Shown in pieces: positions 39,611 to 47,735 of a stretch of 48,726 nt of DNA. Under the pieces are notes generated by a model. It was given only the letters and a program-made list of their open reading frames with translations, was not told the DNA's origin and made no database searches. The stretch is from Flavobacteriales bacterium UBA7878 (GTDB lineage Bacteria > Bacteroidota > Bacteroidia > Flavobacteriales > Schleiferiaceae), in contig DLRW01000019.1 of NCBI GenBank assembly GCA_002501205.1, forward strand, positions 76,097 through 124,822, written 5' to 3'. Numbering within the stretch: position 1 is the first letter of the stretch; each line of letters starts with the position of its first letter. The translations under genes and the position numbers were made by a program.

Positions 39611-42106
39611 CTAAGATCCACAGGCAATACAATCATCTGGATTGTCGAGACTGCAGCTTAACTGTTCTTCCGGGGTCATTTCACTTTGCTCTTTAATCGC
39701 TTTGGCGAGTTCTGAAGCACGGATTTCACCTACGGCAGCTGCTTTCTCCATATTGGTCTTCATCTCTTTCATTTTATCACCGCTGGCAATCTTCTCAGTT
39801 TGCTTGCTGTTTACCACAGGCTCAACCTCTGATTTAGTTTGCTTTTGTACAGTGAATTTAATGGCGTCTGAAGCGGCTTTGGTACGTAAGTAATACATTC
39901 CAGTCTTGAGGCCTTTCTCCCATGCATAGAAGTGCATAGAAGTAAGCTTAGCGATATTGGCTCCTTCCATGAATAAGTTCAAAGACTGAGACTGATCAAT
40001 AAAGTAACCACGCTCGGCACTCATATCGATAATATCACGCATACTAAGCTCCCAAACGGTTTTGTAGAGTTCTTTAATGTTTTGAGGAATCACGTCGATA
40101 TCCTGGATAGATCCATTATTACGGATAATCTCGTTTTTCAACTCTTCATTCCACAAGCCCAAGTTCACTAAATCCAGTAACAAGTGTTTGTTTACTACGA
40201 TAAACTCACCACTTAATACCCGACGAGTATAGATATTGGAAGTATAAGGCTCAAAGCACTCATTATTTCCTAAAATTTGGCTGGTAGATGCAGTTGGCAT
40301 AGGCGCTAACAATAAGCTGTTGCGCACACCGTGGCTCTTGATCTCTTTACGAAGTTCTGACCAATCCCAACGACCGCTCAAGTTCTGCTCTTCCACACCC
40401 CAAAGGTTAAACTGGAATTTACCCTGGCTGATAGGTGAACCTTCGTAGCTTTCGTAGGCACCATCTTTAATGGCCTCATCCTTACTTGCAACTAGTGAAG
40501 CGAAGTAAATGGTTTCGAAGATGTCCTTATTTAAGCTCTTCGCCTCCTCAGAGGTAAAGGGTAAACGCAGTTTAATGAAGGTATCGGCCAAACCTTGTAC
40601 CCCTAAGCCTACCGGACGGTGACGCATGTTTGAATTGCGTGCCTCTGGCACCGGATAGTAGTTACGGTCGATAATACGGTTCAAGTTCTTGGTTACCTTA
40701 TAGGTTACCTCATATAACTTTTGGTGATCGAATTTATCGCCATCCACAAACATGGGCAGAGCCAAAGAAGCCAGGTTACATACCGCTACCTCATCCTCAC
40801 TGGTGTACTCGATAATCTCAGTACAAAGGTTTGAAGAACGAATAGTTCCCAGGTTCTGCTGATTACTCTTAGAGTTGGCCGCATCTTTATAAAGCATATA
40901 AGGGGTTCCGGTCTCAATTTGAGATTCCAGAATCTTACCCCACAATTCACGGGCCTTAATGGTACGACGACCTTTACCAGCCTTTTCGTACTCTAAATAT
41001 TTCTTATTGAACTCATCGCTGTGCACGTCGAACAAGCCTGGACACTCGTTAGGACACATCAAAGTCCATTCGGCATCCGCTTTTACTCTTTCCATGAATA
41101 AGTCTGGAATCCACAGAGCGTAGAATAAATCACGGGCACGCAATTCTTCTTTACCGTGGTTCTTCTTCAAATCGAGGAAATCGAAGATGTCCGCATGCCA
41201 GGGCTCCACATAAATTGCGAAGGATCCTTTACGCTTACCACCACCTTGATCTACATAACGAGCAGTGTCATTAAACACACGCAGCATAGGCACGATACCA
41301 TTAGAAGTACCGTTCGTTCCGCGGATATAAGAACCGGTTGCACGTACATTGTGAATGCTTAAGCCAATACCACCTGCACTTTGGCTAATGCGCGCTGATT
41401 GCTTCAATGAATCGTAGATGCCATCAATACTGTCGTCTTTCATGGACAGTAAGAAACAGCTACTCATTTGAGGTTTAGGCGTACCACTATTGAAAAGAGT
41501 TGGCGTAGCGTGAGTAAAGTATTTCTTACTCATCAGATCATAAGTCTCGATGGCTGCATCCAGATCTTCGTAGTGGATACCGATAGCCACCCGCATTAAC
41601 ATATGCTGAGGACGCTCGGCAATTTTACCACTCATGCGGAGCAGGTAGGAACGCTCCAGAGTTTTAAAACCGAAATAATCGTAACCAAAGTCGCGATCGT
41701 AGATTAAAGTAGAATCGAGCATTTCTGCATTCTTCTCAATAATCTCAATTACTTCCTTAGAGATAAGAGGTGCGTGCTTTCCGGTTTTAGGATTCACATA
41801 GTCGTACAGATCACGCATAGTTTCACTGAAAGACTTGGTGGTGTTTTTATGCAAATTGCTTACCGCGATGCGCGCTGCTAACTGTGCATAATCAGGGTGA
41901 CGAGTGGTCATACTCGCTGCTACCTCAGCCGCAAGGCTATCCAGTTCGGAGGTGGTTACTCCTTCGTAGATTCCTTCAATCACTTTCATGGCTACGCTGG
42001 TTGGATCTACCAACTCACTTAAACCGTAGCATAATTTCTGTATCCTGGCTGTGATTTTATCAAACTTCACAGCCTCTTTGCGGCCATCTCTTTTTAGTAC
42101 GTACAT
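39611..42106 (-). CDS. nrdA: ribonucleoside-diphosphate reductase class I, alpha subunit
   Basis: An 831-residue catalytic subunit that reduces ribonucleotides to deoxyribonucleotides in the cytoplasm. An ATP-cone (YVLKRDGRKEAVKFDKITARIQ) opens the chain for allosteric control. Core motifs: STPTLFNSGTPKPQMSSCFLL with a catalytic cysteine near residue 217, GGIGLSIHNVRATGSYIRG near 245, NLCTEI with another active cysteine near 428, and MPTASTSQILGNNECFEPYTSNIY near 620. The C-terminal LDNPDDCIACGS carries the CxxC that passes electrons from thioredoxin. It is co-directional with nrdB, 63 bases downstream of it, and ends at a strong hairpin. Confidence 0.97.
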   Translation of the reverse strand: MYVLKRDGRKEAVKFDKITARIQKLCYGLSELVDPTSVAMKVIEGIYEGVTTSELDSLAAEVAASMTTRHPDYAQLAARIAVSNLHKNTTKSFSETMRDLYDYVNPKTGKHAPLISKEVIEIIEKNAEMLDSTLIYDRDFGYDYFGFKTLERSYLLRMSGKIAERPQHMLMRVAIGIHYEDLDAAIETYDLMSKKYFTHATPTLFNSGTPKPQMSSCFLLSMKDDSIDGIYDSLKQSARISQSAGGIGLSIHNVRATGSYIRGTNGTSNGIVPMLRVFNDTARYVDQGGGKRKGSFAIYVEPWHADIFDFLDLKKNHGKEELRARDLFYALWIPDLFMERVKADAEWTLMCPNECPGLFDVHSDEFNKKYLEYEKAGKGRRTIKARELWGKILESQIETGTPYMLYKDAANSKSNQQNLGTIRSSNLCTEIIEYTSEDEVAVCNLASLALPMFVDGDKFDHQKLYEVTYKVTKNLNRIIDRNYYPVPEARNSNMRHRPVGLGVQGLADTFIKLRLPFTSEEAKSLNKDIFETIYFASLVASKDEAIKDGAYESYEGSPISQGKFQFNLWGVEEQNLSGRWDWSELRKEIKSHGVRNSLLLAPMPTASTSQILGNNECFEPYTSNIYTRRVLSGEFIVVNKHLLLDLVNLGLWNEELKNEIIRNNGSIQDIDVIPQNIKELYKTVWELSMRDIIDMSAERGYFIDQSQSLNLFMEGANIAKLTSMHFYAWEKGLKTGMYYLRTKAASDAIKFTVQKQTKSEVEPVVNSKQTEKIASGDKMKEMKTNMEKAAAVGEIRASELAKAIKEQSEMTPEEQLSCSLDNPDDCIACGS

Positions 42107-42169
42107 ATTCTGAATTTTGGTGGTTGCTTCTTTTCCCGAAGCGATATCATTAGGTGTTTATCGGTCTTA

Positions 42170-43144
42170 TTAAAAATCTGCGTCGAAAGAAATTGCATTC
42201 GACTGGCTTCCCTGCACTACGCCACTTTTCTGATACTCGGCTACACGCTTTTCGAAGAAATTGGTTTTCCCTTGCAGGCTGATCATCTCCATAAAATCGA
42301 AGGGGTTCTCTACATTGTACACCTTTTCGCAGTTTAGCTCCACTAAAAGACGATCGGCTACAAACTCGAGGTATTGCGTCATCAATTTGGAGTTCATACC
42401 GATCAGGTTAACCGGTAAAGACTCGGTGATGAATTCGCGCTCAATATCCAATGCATTAACAATGATTTCCTTGATGCGCTCTTCGGGCACTTTATTGACC
42501 AAGTGATTATTATGCAGATGCACGGCGAAATCACAATGCATACCCTCATCCCGAGAAATAAGCTCATTCGAGAAGGTTAAGCCCGGCATCAAGCCGCGTT
42601 TCTTTAACCAGAAAATGGAGCAGAATGCACCAGAGAAGAAAATACCTTCTACGGCGGCAAAGGCAATAAGGCGTTCTGCAAAAGAGTCGCTCTCAATCCA
42701 TTTCAAAGCCCAATCCGCTTTACGCTTAATGGCGTCGAAGTTTTCAATGGCACGGAATAAGCGATTGCGATCTTCTTTATCCTTTATATAGGTGTCAATT
42801 AATAAGCTGTAGGTTTCGCTGTGGATGTTCTCCATCATAATTTGGAAACCGTAGAAGAACTTCGCTTCGGTGTATTGAACTTCATTCACAAAGTTCTCAG
42901 CCAGATTTTCATTTACTATACCGTCGGAGGCAGCAAAGAAGGCCAGGATATGTTTAATGAAATAACGCTCATCATCATTGAGTTTGGTAGCCCAATCGGT
43001 TACATCTTGTTGTAGATCGATTTCTTCCGCAGTCCAGAAACTCGCCTCTTGCTTCTTATACCATTCCCAGATATCATGATGCTCGATGGGGAATAATACG
43101 AAGCGGTTTTTATTTTCTGCTAAAATGGGTTCCAATGCCGACAT
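42170..43144 (-). CDS. nrdB: ribonucleoside-diphosphate reductase class I, beta subunit
   Basis: A 324-residue radical-bearing subunit. The metal ligands and the radical tyrosine are recognisable: AFFAASDGIVNENL (Asp), QIMMENIHSETYSLLI with the pattern ExxHxxxY (Glu, His, Tyr), FAAVEGIFFSGAFCSIFW (Glu) and ISRDEGMHCDFAVHL (Glu, His). The tyrosine is retained, so a class Ia-type radical is expected. C-terminal residues are needed for contact with NrdA. ATG 43144 starts the usual MSALEPIL; the frame extends 12 codons upstream to a TTG without family similarity. First gene of the nrdBA unit, after a 405-base gap. Confidence 0.96.
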   Translation of the reverse strand: MSALEPILAENKNRFVLFPIEHHDIWEWYKKQEASFWTAEEIDLQQDVTDWATKLNDDERYFIKHILAFFAASDGIVNENLAENFVNEVQYTEAKFFYGFQIMMENIHSETYSLLIDTYIKDKEDRNRLFRAIENFDAIKRKADWALKWIESDSFAERLIAFAAVEGIFFSGAFCSIFWLKKRGLMPGLTFSNELISRDEGMHCDFAVHLHNNHLVNKVPEERIKEIIVNALDIEREFITESLPVNLIGMNSKLMTQYLEFVADRLLVELNCEKVYNVENPFDFMEMISLQGKTNFFEKRVAEYQKSGVVQGSQSNAISFDADF

Positions 43145-43549
43145 GTATTCGCTGTTTTCTGTGTTAAATGCCTGTTTCAAGGGCTATAAGGCCTAGAGAA
43201 AAAATGTTATCTCCTTGAATTTCAACAAATTCGAACGGTGAGTAGAGATCACAAACTCTTTAGGTAGAATAGCTTGCTATACAAATATGGCTAATGGGTC
43301 AAGGGATCACAACGGCTACTTTTTCACATTTAGCCGCATTTATTAACACAAGGTTAAGAGCGCAAAATCCGCAAAGGCAGGATTGGCGGGAGTTAAAAAA
43401 TTTCCAACTCCATTTTCTGCGATTTTCCCAAAAATAATCCACACTAATTGTTAACAACTGCATAACAATCTGAAGGCGGATTCTTAGAAATAAGATCGCA
43501 TGATTTTGATTATTAGATAGTTACAACCTAACTACTGGGCTTCAAGGCC
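43145..43549. other. long intergenic region upstream of nrdBA
   Basis: No convincing gene in 405 bases. It contains a perfect 10-bp palindrome TTGTTAACAA (43448-43457), a TGTGGATTA on the minus strand (43434-43442) that differs from a DnaA box by one base, and a weak hairpin GGAGTT/AACTCC (43389-43411). It probably carries the nrdB promoter and control sites; none is proven. No typical NrdR box pair is seen. Confidence 0.4.
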
Positions 43550-44125
43550 TTAGCGCCGTTCCCACTCCTTCGCTAAAATTTCCAGCTCCTGATACCATTT
43601 TTCCCCGTATTTACGGATTAAAGAGTCCTTTGCGAAGCGGAACACAGGCACTTTCAACTCTTTACCTAAATCGCATGCCGGAGCACAAATTTGCCATTGA
43701 TGGTAATTCACCGCATCGAAAGATTTGTAACGCTGAATTCGGATGGGATATAAATGACAAGAGACTGGTTTGCGGAAAGAAGTCTTTCCATCGCGCCAAG
43801 CTTTTTCAATTCCACAGAGTGTGGTTCCTTTCTCATCAAAAACCACATAAGCACATTCGGCACCATTTACCAAGGGAGTAACGGGTTCGTCGTCCATGGG
43901 GTCGATCACATGAGTACCTTGCTCCTCTACTGCGGCCCGCCCTTCAGGGCGTAGATAGTTTTCGAAATTGGAATACTCCTTTTTGAGGATATCCACCTCC
44001 GCAGGCTCCAAAGGTGCACCAGCGTCTCCTTCTACGCAGCAGGCACCTTTGCATTTTTGCAAATCACAAACAAATTGTTCCGAAAACAATTCTTCGGAGA
44101 GCAGGGTATTACCAAGTGAAATCAT
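43550..44125 (-). CDS. DUF3109 family cysteine-cluster protein
   Basis: A 191-residue soluble protein with an N-terminal cluster FVCDLQKCKGACCVEGDAGAPL and later cysteines (AECAYV, TTLCGIEKAW, VSCHLYPIR, QICAPACDLG), as in the DUF3109/YkgJ-type families thought to bind zinc or an iron-sulphur cluster. The spacing C-x4-C-x3-CC fits. Role unknown. It lies 28 bases after a T9SS-sorted protein gene on the same strand. Confidence 0.88.
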   Translation of the reverse strand: MISLGNTLLSEELFSEQFVCDLQKCKGACCVEGDAGAPLEPAEVDILKKEYSNFENYLRPEGRAAVEEQGTHVIDPMDDEPVTPLVNGAECAYVVFDEKGTTLCGIEKAWRDGKTSFRKPVSCHLYPIRIQRYKSFDAVNYHQWQICAPACDLGKELKVPVFRFAKDSLIRKYGEKWYQELEILAKEWERR

Positions 44126-44152
44126 GGGGCAAAAGTACGGCTCTCCTCATCA

Positions 44153-45007
44153 TTATTGCTTGTAAAAAGACAATCGCTCTTCCACACCTCTTATAGATAA
44201 GGTATATACTCCCCTAGCGAGTGCACTAATAGTTAAAGGCGCATTCGGCGAAAGCCGCCCCTTTAAAAGCAAAGCTCCCTGGCTATTATATAATGTATAA
44301 TCTCGAGGCTTATTCAGACCTTCAATATGCAAGTAATCCTGCGCCGGATTTGGGTAGAGACTTAAAGATGGGATCTCGATTTCAGATTCAGCTAAAATAT
44401 AACACTCTCCCGGGGCACCATATACCCTTTGGCCCTGCTCTAATTTGCAGCGTAACACAAAGTTCACCTCACGTACGATTTGGCAATCTTCAAAGGCCCA
44501 AATGGGTGAAGTCATAGGCCCTAAACCCTCTACCACTTCGGTAGTCCAGGTACAAGTAGGATCTGCAGGGCTTATCCTTAAAGTTTTACGAAGGGGGCCA
44601 TTACTATAATACTGTGCCTGGTAAACCGTATCAACCTTTAACTGCTGCATGCCACCCACCAGACTGGATATCGAAAAAGTATCGCCTTGTTGCCAGGTAA
44701 AGTCAATAGTATAATCAGATGGACCACCCCCGGGGAAATCGAAACTTAAAGTTTGCGCCACCGTATCTTCCAGTAACCAAGCCAAAGTGTCTTGAGGCTG
44801 ACCATTCAAATCTATACGTATAAAGCGCGAATGCCTTTCTGATCCGATAATGGTATCCAATTGACTAACATAAGCTTCGGTGCCATCTATACCGAAAGTA
44901 GGATAATGGTTTACATACCATTCATTACTATCGTCCGAAAACTTGAGATATTGAGCCTGAGACAGGCCTGAGAAAAAGACTAAAGCAGCGAGTAGAAATT
45001 GCTTCAT
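44153..45007 (-). CDS. secreted T9SS-sorted protein of unknown function
   Basis: A 284-residue secreted protein. Signal peptide MKQFLLAALVFFSGLSQAQ, a beta-rich middle (about 25-205) without a recognised fold (DTLAWLLEDTVAQTLSFDFP, GDTFSISSLVGGMQQLKVD), and a C-terminal type A sorting domain (SLSLYPNPAQDYLHIEGLN .. LARGVYTLSIRGVEERLSFYKQ) that marks it for type IX secretion. ATG 45007 is chosen; the frame continues upstream for 21 codons, which would place the signal peptide internally. The middle domain carries four cysteines that may form disulphides. Confidence 0.85.
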   Translation of the reverse strand: MKQFLLAALVFFSGLSQAQYLKFSDDSNEWYVNHYPTFGIDGTEAYVSQLDTIIGSERHSRFIRIDLNGQPQDTLAWLLEDTVAQTLSFDFPGGGPSDYTIDFTWQQGDTFSISSLVGGMQQLKVDTVYQAQYYSNGPLRKTLRISPADPTCTWTTEVVEGLGPMTSPIWAFEDCQIVREVNFVLRCKLEQGQRVYGAPGECYILAESEIEIPSLSLYPNPAQDYLHIEGLNKPRDYTLYNSQGALLLKGRLSPNAPLTISALARGVYTLSIRGVEERLSFYKQ

Positions 45008-45086
45008 AGGGTAATGATTTACAGAAATAACGCACAGAAAGATAGGATAGCTGGGCCGCATATAACACAAAGTACTAATAATTAGC

Positions 45087-45094
45087 TATCTTTG
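45087..45094 (+). promoter_or_regulatory. -7 box TATCTTTG of the helicase transcript
   Basis: Exact TAnnTTTG match. The start codon lies 212 bases further on, so this predicts an unusually long leader. Confidence 0.5.
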
Positions 45095-45099
45095 CCGCT

Positions 45100-45306
45100 C
45101 AATTCTTAGCGACAAGCAATTGTTTTCTTAAGTGATTAGGCTAGGAACCCCTGGCCCCGTACAAACAATTGACTCTAAAATTACGTCGCACATCAACAAC
45201 CTTGTCATAGCCCTATATCCGAATAAATTCCTTCAGCCAGCAGCGCTGAGGCATTTCGCGTATTGCAAAACTTGCGAAGCAAAGACAGGGTTTTAGTCTT
45301 TTATAT
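45100..45306 (+). promoter_or_regulatory. structured 5' leader of the DEAD-box helicase gene
   Basis: The gap of about 300 bases holds no gene. From the predicted transcript start near 45100, a 9-bp outer helix CAATTGTTT (45117-45125) / AAACAATTG (45173-45181) encloses a GC-rich hairpin GGCTAGG-AACC-CCTGGCC (45139-45156, one G-U pair). This is consistent with a cis-acting RNA such as a cold-shock or autoregulatory leader. It is not assigned to any known RNA family. Confidence 0.45.
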
Positions 45307-46518
45307 ATGAATAGAAAAACAACGGCTCCATCCCGCAGAGCGGGTAAGCCCAAATTCCAACATACCGGTAAACCTAAAGGAAGACGTCGACCGCAAGGCA
45401 AGCCTAAAAATCCCAGTAGCATTAAGCCGCAGGATTTATTGAACCAGGCCGAGCCCCGAGAGGAGCGTCATTTCGAAGCCAGCTTCAATTATCAGGACAG
45501 TGCCCTACACCCTAAGTTAAAGGAATTACTGGCTGCTAAAGGCTATGAAAAGCCCACTGAAATTCAGGAAAAAAGTTTGGAACCGCTATTAGCGGGTCGA
45601 GACCTCTTAGGCATTGCCAAAACCGGAAGCGGTAAAACTGCTGCCTTCCTATTGCCATTATTGCAAAGACAAATTCAAGGCAAACACCAAGCTTTAATTC
45701 TGGCCCCTACTCGAGAACTCGCCGTACAAATTGAAGAAGAATACCGCAGTTTAAGCAAAGGATTGAAATTATACAGTGCCGTGTTTATTGGCGGCACCAA
45801 TATGAATACCGACCTGCGTAAAGCAGCGCGTAATCAAGATTTGATCGTAGCCACTCCGGGTCGACTTTTAGATTTACACCAACGTAATGCCTTGCATTTA
45901 CGCTCCATTAAGATGTTGGTTATTGATGAGTTCGACCGCCTTTTGGACATGGGCTTTGAACGCGACCTCAACCGCATTATTGACCTCTTGCCGATTGAGC
46001 GCCAGAACTTGTTATTCTCGGCTACTTTAGATCGTGCCCAAGAACGTCGTATTAGTGAAATTCTCGTTGACCCCATTCGCCTGCAGATTAGCAGCGGTGA
46101 CTTAACGAACAACCATGTACAGCAGGAGTTAATACATTTAAAAGACGGGCAAGTTAAAATAGAGGTCTTGAAGGAGATGCTGCAAAGACCTGGCTTCGAT
46201 AAGGTGATCATATTTGCCGAGACCAAGCGCTGGGTAAGCAAGATCAATCGTAAACTCCGTCAGGCGGACATTCGTTCCGATGAAATTCATGGTGATAAAA
46301 GCCAGAATTACCGTCAAAAGGCCTTAAACTCCTTTAAAGCCGGAAAACTGCAGGTTTTAATTGCTACTGATGTGGCGGCTCGTGGTATTGATGTGGATGA
46401 CGTATCGCATGTAATTAATTATCAAATCCCACGCAGCATGGATAGTTATATCCACCGAGTGGGTCGTACCGGCCGAGCCGGAAAAACCGGAATCGCTTAC
46501 ACTTTTATAGAATCATAA
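45307..46518 (+). CDS. DEAD-box ATP-dependent RNA helicase (RhlE-like)
   Basis: A 403-residue helicase that unwinds RNA, probably in ribosome assembly or mRNA turnover in the cold. A basic N-terminal tail (KTTAPSRRAGKPKFQHTGKPK) precedes the core: Q motif near KGYEKPTEIQEKSL, motif I AKTGSGKTAAFLLPL, PTRELAVQ, motif II DEFDRLLDMGF, motif III SATL, RGIDVDDVSHVINY, and motif VI HRVGRTGRAG. Motif II reads DEFD, not DEAD. The C-terminal extension usual in RhlE is short. A structured leader precedes it and a cold-shock-domain gene follows after 12 bases, suggesting a joint cold-response unit. Confidence 0.94.
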   Translation: MNRKTTAPSRRAGKPKFQHTGKPKGRRRPQGKPKNPSSIKPQDLLNQAEPREERHFEASFNYQDSALHPKLKELLAAKGYEKPTEIQEKSLEPLLAGRDLLGIAKTGSGKTAAFLLPLLQRQIQGKHQALILAPTRELAVQIEEEYRSLSKGLKLYSAVFIGGTNMNTDLRKAARNQDLIVATPGRLLDLHQRNALHLRSIKMLVIDEFDRLLDMGFERDLNRIIDLLPIERQNLLFSATLDRAQERRISEILVDPIRLQISSGDLTNNHVQQELIHLKDGQVKIEVLKEMLQRPGFDKVIIFAETKRWVSKINRKLRQADIRSDEIHGDKSQNYRQKALNSFKAGKLQVLIATDVAARGIDVDDVSHVINYQIPRSMDSYIHRVGRTGRAGKTGIAYTFIES

Positions 46519-46530
46519 ATAAATATCAAT

Positions 46531-46974
46531 TTGGGAAGATCTCAAGAAACCTTCGGAAAAAAAGAGCGCGAAAAGAAACGCGCCAAAAAGAAAGAAGAGA
46601 AAGAACGCAAACGCTTAGAGCGTAAAGCCAATGCAGGCGAAAAAGGTGATAATATCACCTATATGGACGTCTATGGTAATTTTCACGACACGCCCCCTGA
46701 GGCTGCGGAGAAAGTAAAAGCCAAGAACATTGAAATTGGTGTACCTAAAGGGGCCCGTGAAGATGAAGAAGAAGATGGCCTCCGCAAAGGAACGGTTACC
46801 TTTTACAATGAATCTAAAGGTTACGGTTTTATCAAGGATAAGAAAACCGGGCAAAGTGTATTCATGCACGTAAATCAACTGAAGGAAGATGTGAAAGAAG
46901 GTAACCTGGTGAGCTTCGAGACCATGAAGGGACCCAAAGGCCCATCAGCTGTAAACGTGCAAGTTATGCGTTAA
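46531..46974 (+). CDS. cold-shock-domain protein with basic N-terminal tail
   Basis: A 147-residue protein. Residues 1-35 are extremely basic (GKKEREKKRAKKKEEKERKR), residues 40-80 form a variable linker, and residues 83-147 are a cold-shock domain with both RNP motifs (KGYGFIKDKKTG and VFMHVNQL), binding single-stranded nucleic acid. The start is TTG: MGRSQETFGKKEREKK is the N terminus seen in Flavobacteriia members of this family, and no ATG or GTG lies in frame before it. It follows the helicase by 12 bases, so translation from the same mRNA is likely. Confidence 0.9.
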   Translation: MGRSQETFGKKEREKKRAKKKEEKERKRLERKANAGEKGDNITYMDVYGNFHDTPPEAAEKVKAKNIEIGVPKGAREDEEEDGLRKGTVTFYNESKGYGFIKDKKTGQSVFMHVNQLKEDVKEGNLVSFETMKGPKGPSAVNVQVMR

Positions 46975-46997
46975 TCATTACTTGATTAAGCTTTTGT
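46971..46997 (+). terminator. weak AT-rich hairpin after the cold-shock gene
   Basis: TTAATCA (46971-46977) with TGATTAA (46983-46989) and a short TTTT run. The stem includes the stop codon. It may end the helicase-cold-shock transcript, but the stem is weak. Confidence 0.35.
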
Positions 46998-47028
46998 TGA
47001 GGGGGTTCCCCAATCCAAAGGGAAAGAC

Positions 47029-47036
47029 TAATTTCG
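47029..47036 (+). promoter_or_regulatory. -7-like box TAATTTCG of marC
   Basis: TAnnTTCG variant ending 21 bases before the ATG. Confidence 0.4.
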
Positions 47037-47057
47037 CGGCCTTAAAAAATAGAGGCC

Positions 47058-47639
47058 ATGGCATTTAGCTTTAAGGAAATTTTATCGGCAACCCTGATCT
47101 TGTTCGCAGTAATCGACGTGATGGGAAGCATCCCCCTCATTATTTCCCTCCGCAAAAAAGTTGGGCATATTCAAAGTGAGAAGGCGAGCATAGTTGCAGC
47201 GGCAATTATGATCCTCTTCCTCTTTGTTGGTGAGCAAATCCTGAAATACTTCGGGGTAGACATCAACTCCTTTGCCGTAGCAGGAGCCTTGGTGCTGCTT
47301 ATCCTGGCCCTGGAAATGGTGCTGGGCATTACCATTATTAAGGATGAGGAGCCCAAATCAGCATCCATCGTTCCCCTGGCTTTCCCGCTGATCGCTGGAG
47401 CCGGAGTAATGACCACCATTGTATCTATTCGCGCTGAATTTGCCGCTGAAAACATTGTGGTAGCCATTATCCTCAATTCCATTTTGGTATATGCCGTGCT
47501 TAAAAGTGCTGCCTGGTTGGAGCGCATTTTAGGGGAAGGCGGATTAAATATCCTCCGCAAAGTTTTTGGGGTGATCCTCTTAGCTATCGCTGTGAAGCTT
47601 TTCAGCGAAAATGCGAAAATGCTTTTCACCATGGCTTAG
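47058..47639 (+). CDS. MarC family integral membrane protein
   Basis: A 193-residue inner-membrane protein with six hydrophobic spans (starting LSATLILFAVIDVMGSIPLI). The motif VIDVMGSIPLIISLR near residue 20, VGEQILKYFGVDINSFAVAGALVLL near 57 and PLAFPLIAGAGVMTTIVSI near 112 are typical of MarC/UPF0056. The name comes from an old drug-resistance locus, but a role in resistance is not supported for the family; the actual function is unknown. Own promoter-like box, short repeat sequence after its stop. Confidence 0.92.
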   Translation: MAFSFKEILSATLILFAVIDVMGSIPLIISLRKKVGHIQSEKASIVAAAIMILFLFVGEQILKYFGVDINSFAVAGALVLLILALEMVLGITIIKDEEPKSASIVPLAFPLIAGAGVMTTIVSIRAEFAAENIVVAIILNSILVYAVLKSAAWLERILGEGGLNILRKVFGVILLAIAVKLFSENAKMLFTMA

Positions 47640-47640
47640 A

Positions 47641-47690
47641 ACAAGCCACCAGCGACAAACTACTAGCTACCAACTACCAGCGACTAACCA
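47641..47690. repeat. low-complexity CTACCA/CTAGC repeat after marC
   Basis: Short imperfect repeated words (ccagcgac, aactactagctacc, aactaccagcgact) follow the marC stop directly. A comparable segment follows the mscS gene (13686-13727). Non-coding; origin unknown. Confidence 0.45.
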
Positions 47691-47708
47691 TAGAGTAGGC
47701 CAAATTCT

Positions 47709-47716
47709 TATCTTCG
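47709..47716 (+). promoter_or_regulatory. -7-like box TATCTTCG of the 3-hydroxyanthranilate dioxygenase gene
   Basis: TAnnTTCG variant ending 19 bases before the ATG. Confidence 0.4.
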
Positions 47717-47735
47717 TCGCAAAGACAAGACAAGC

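Noticed and set aside
43425..43460. Replication origin (DnaA-like box and palindrome near nrdB, dnaG elsewhere in the window)
   Set aside because: Only one near-match box, no cluster, no dnaA, dnaN or rpmH genes nearby.
45100..45306. 6S RNA, tmRNA or other known RNA gene in the helicase leader
   Set aside because: The visible helices do not match the layout of a known RNA that I can recognise, and the region reads more simply as a leader.
47171..47632. 153-residue minus-strand frame
   Set aside because: Antisense to marC; Ser/Thr/Ala-rich shadow of membrane codons.
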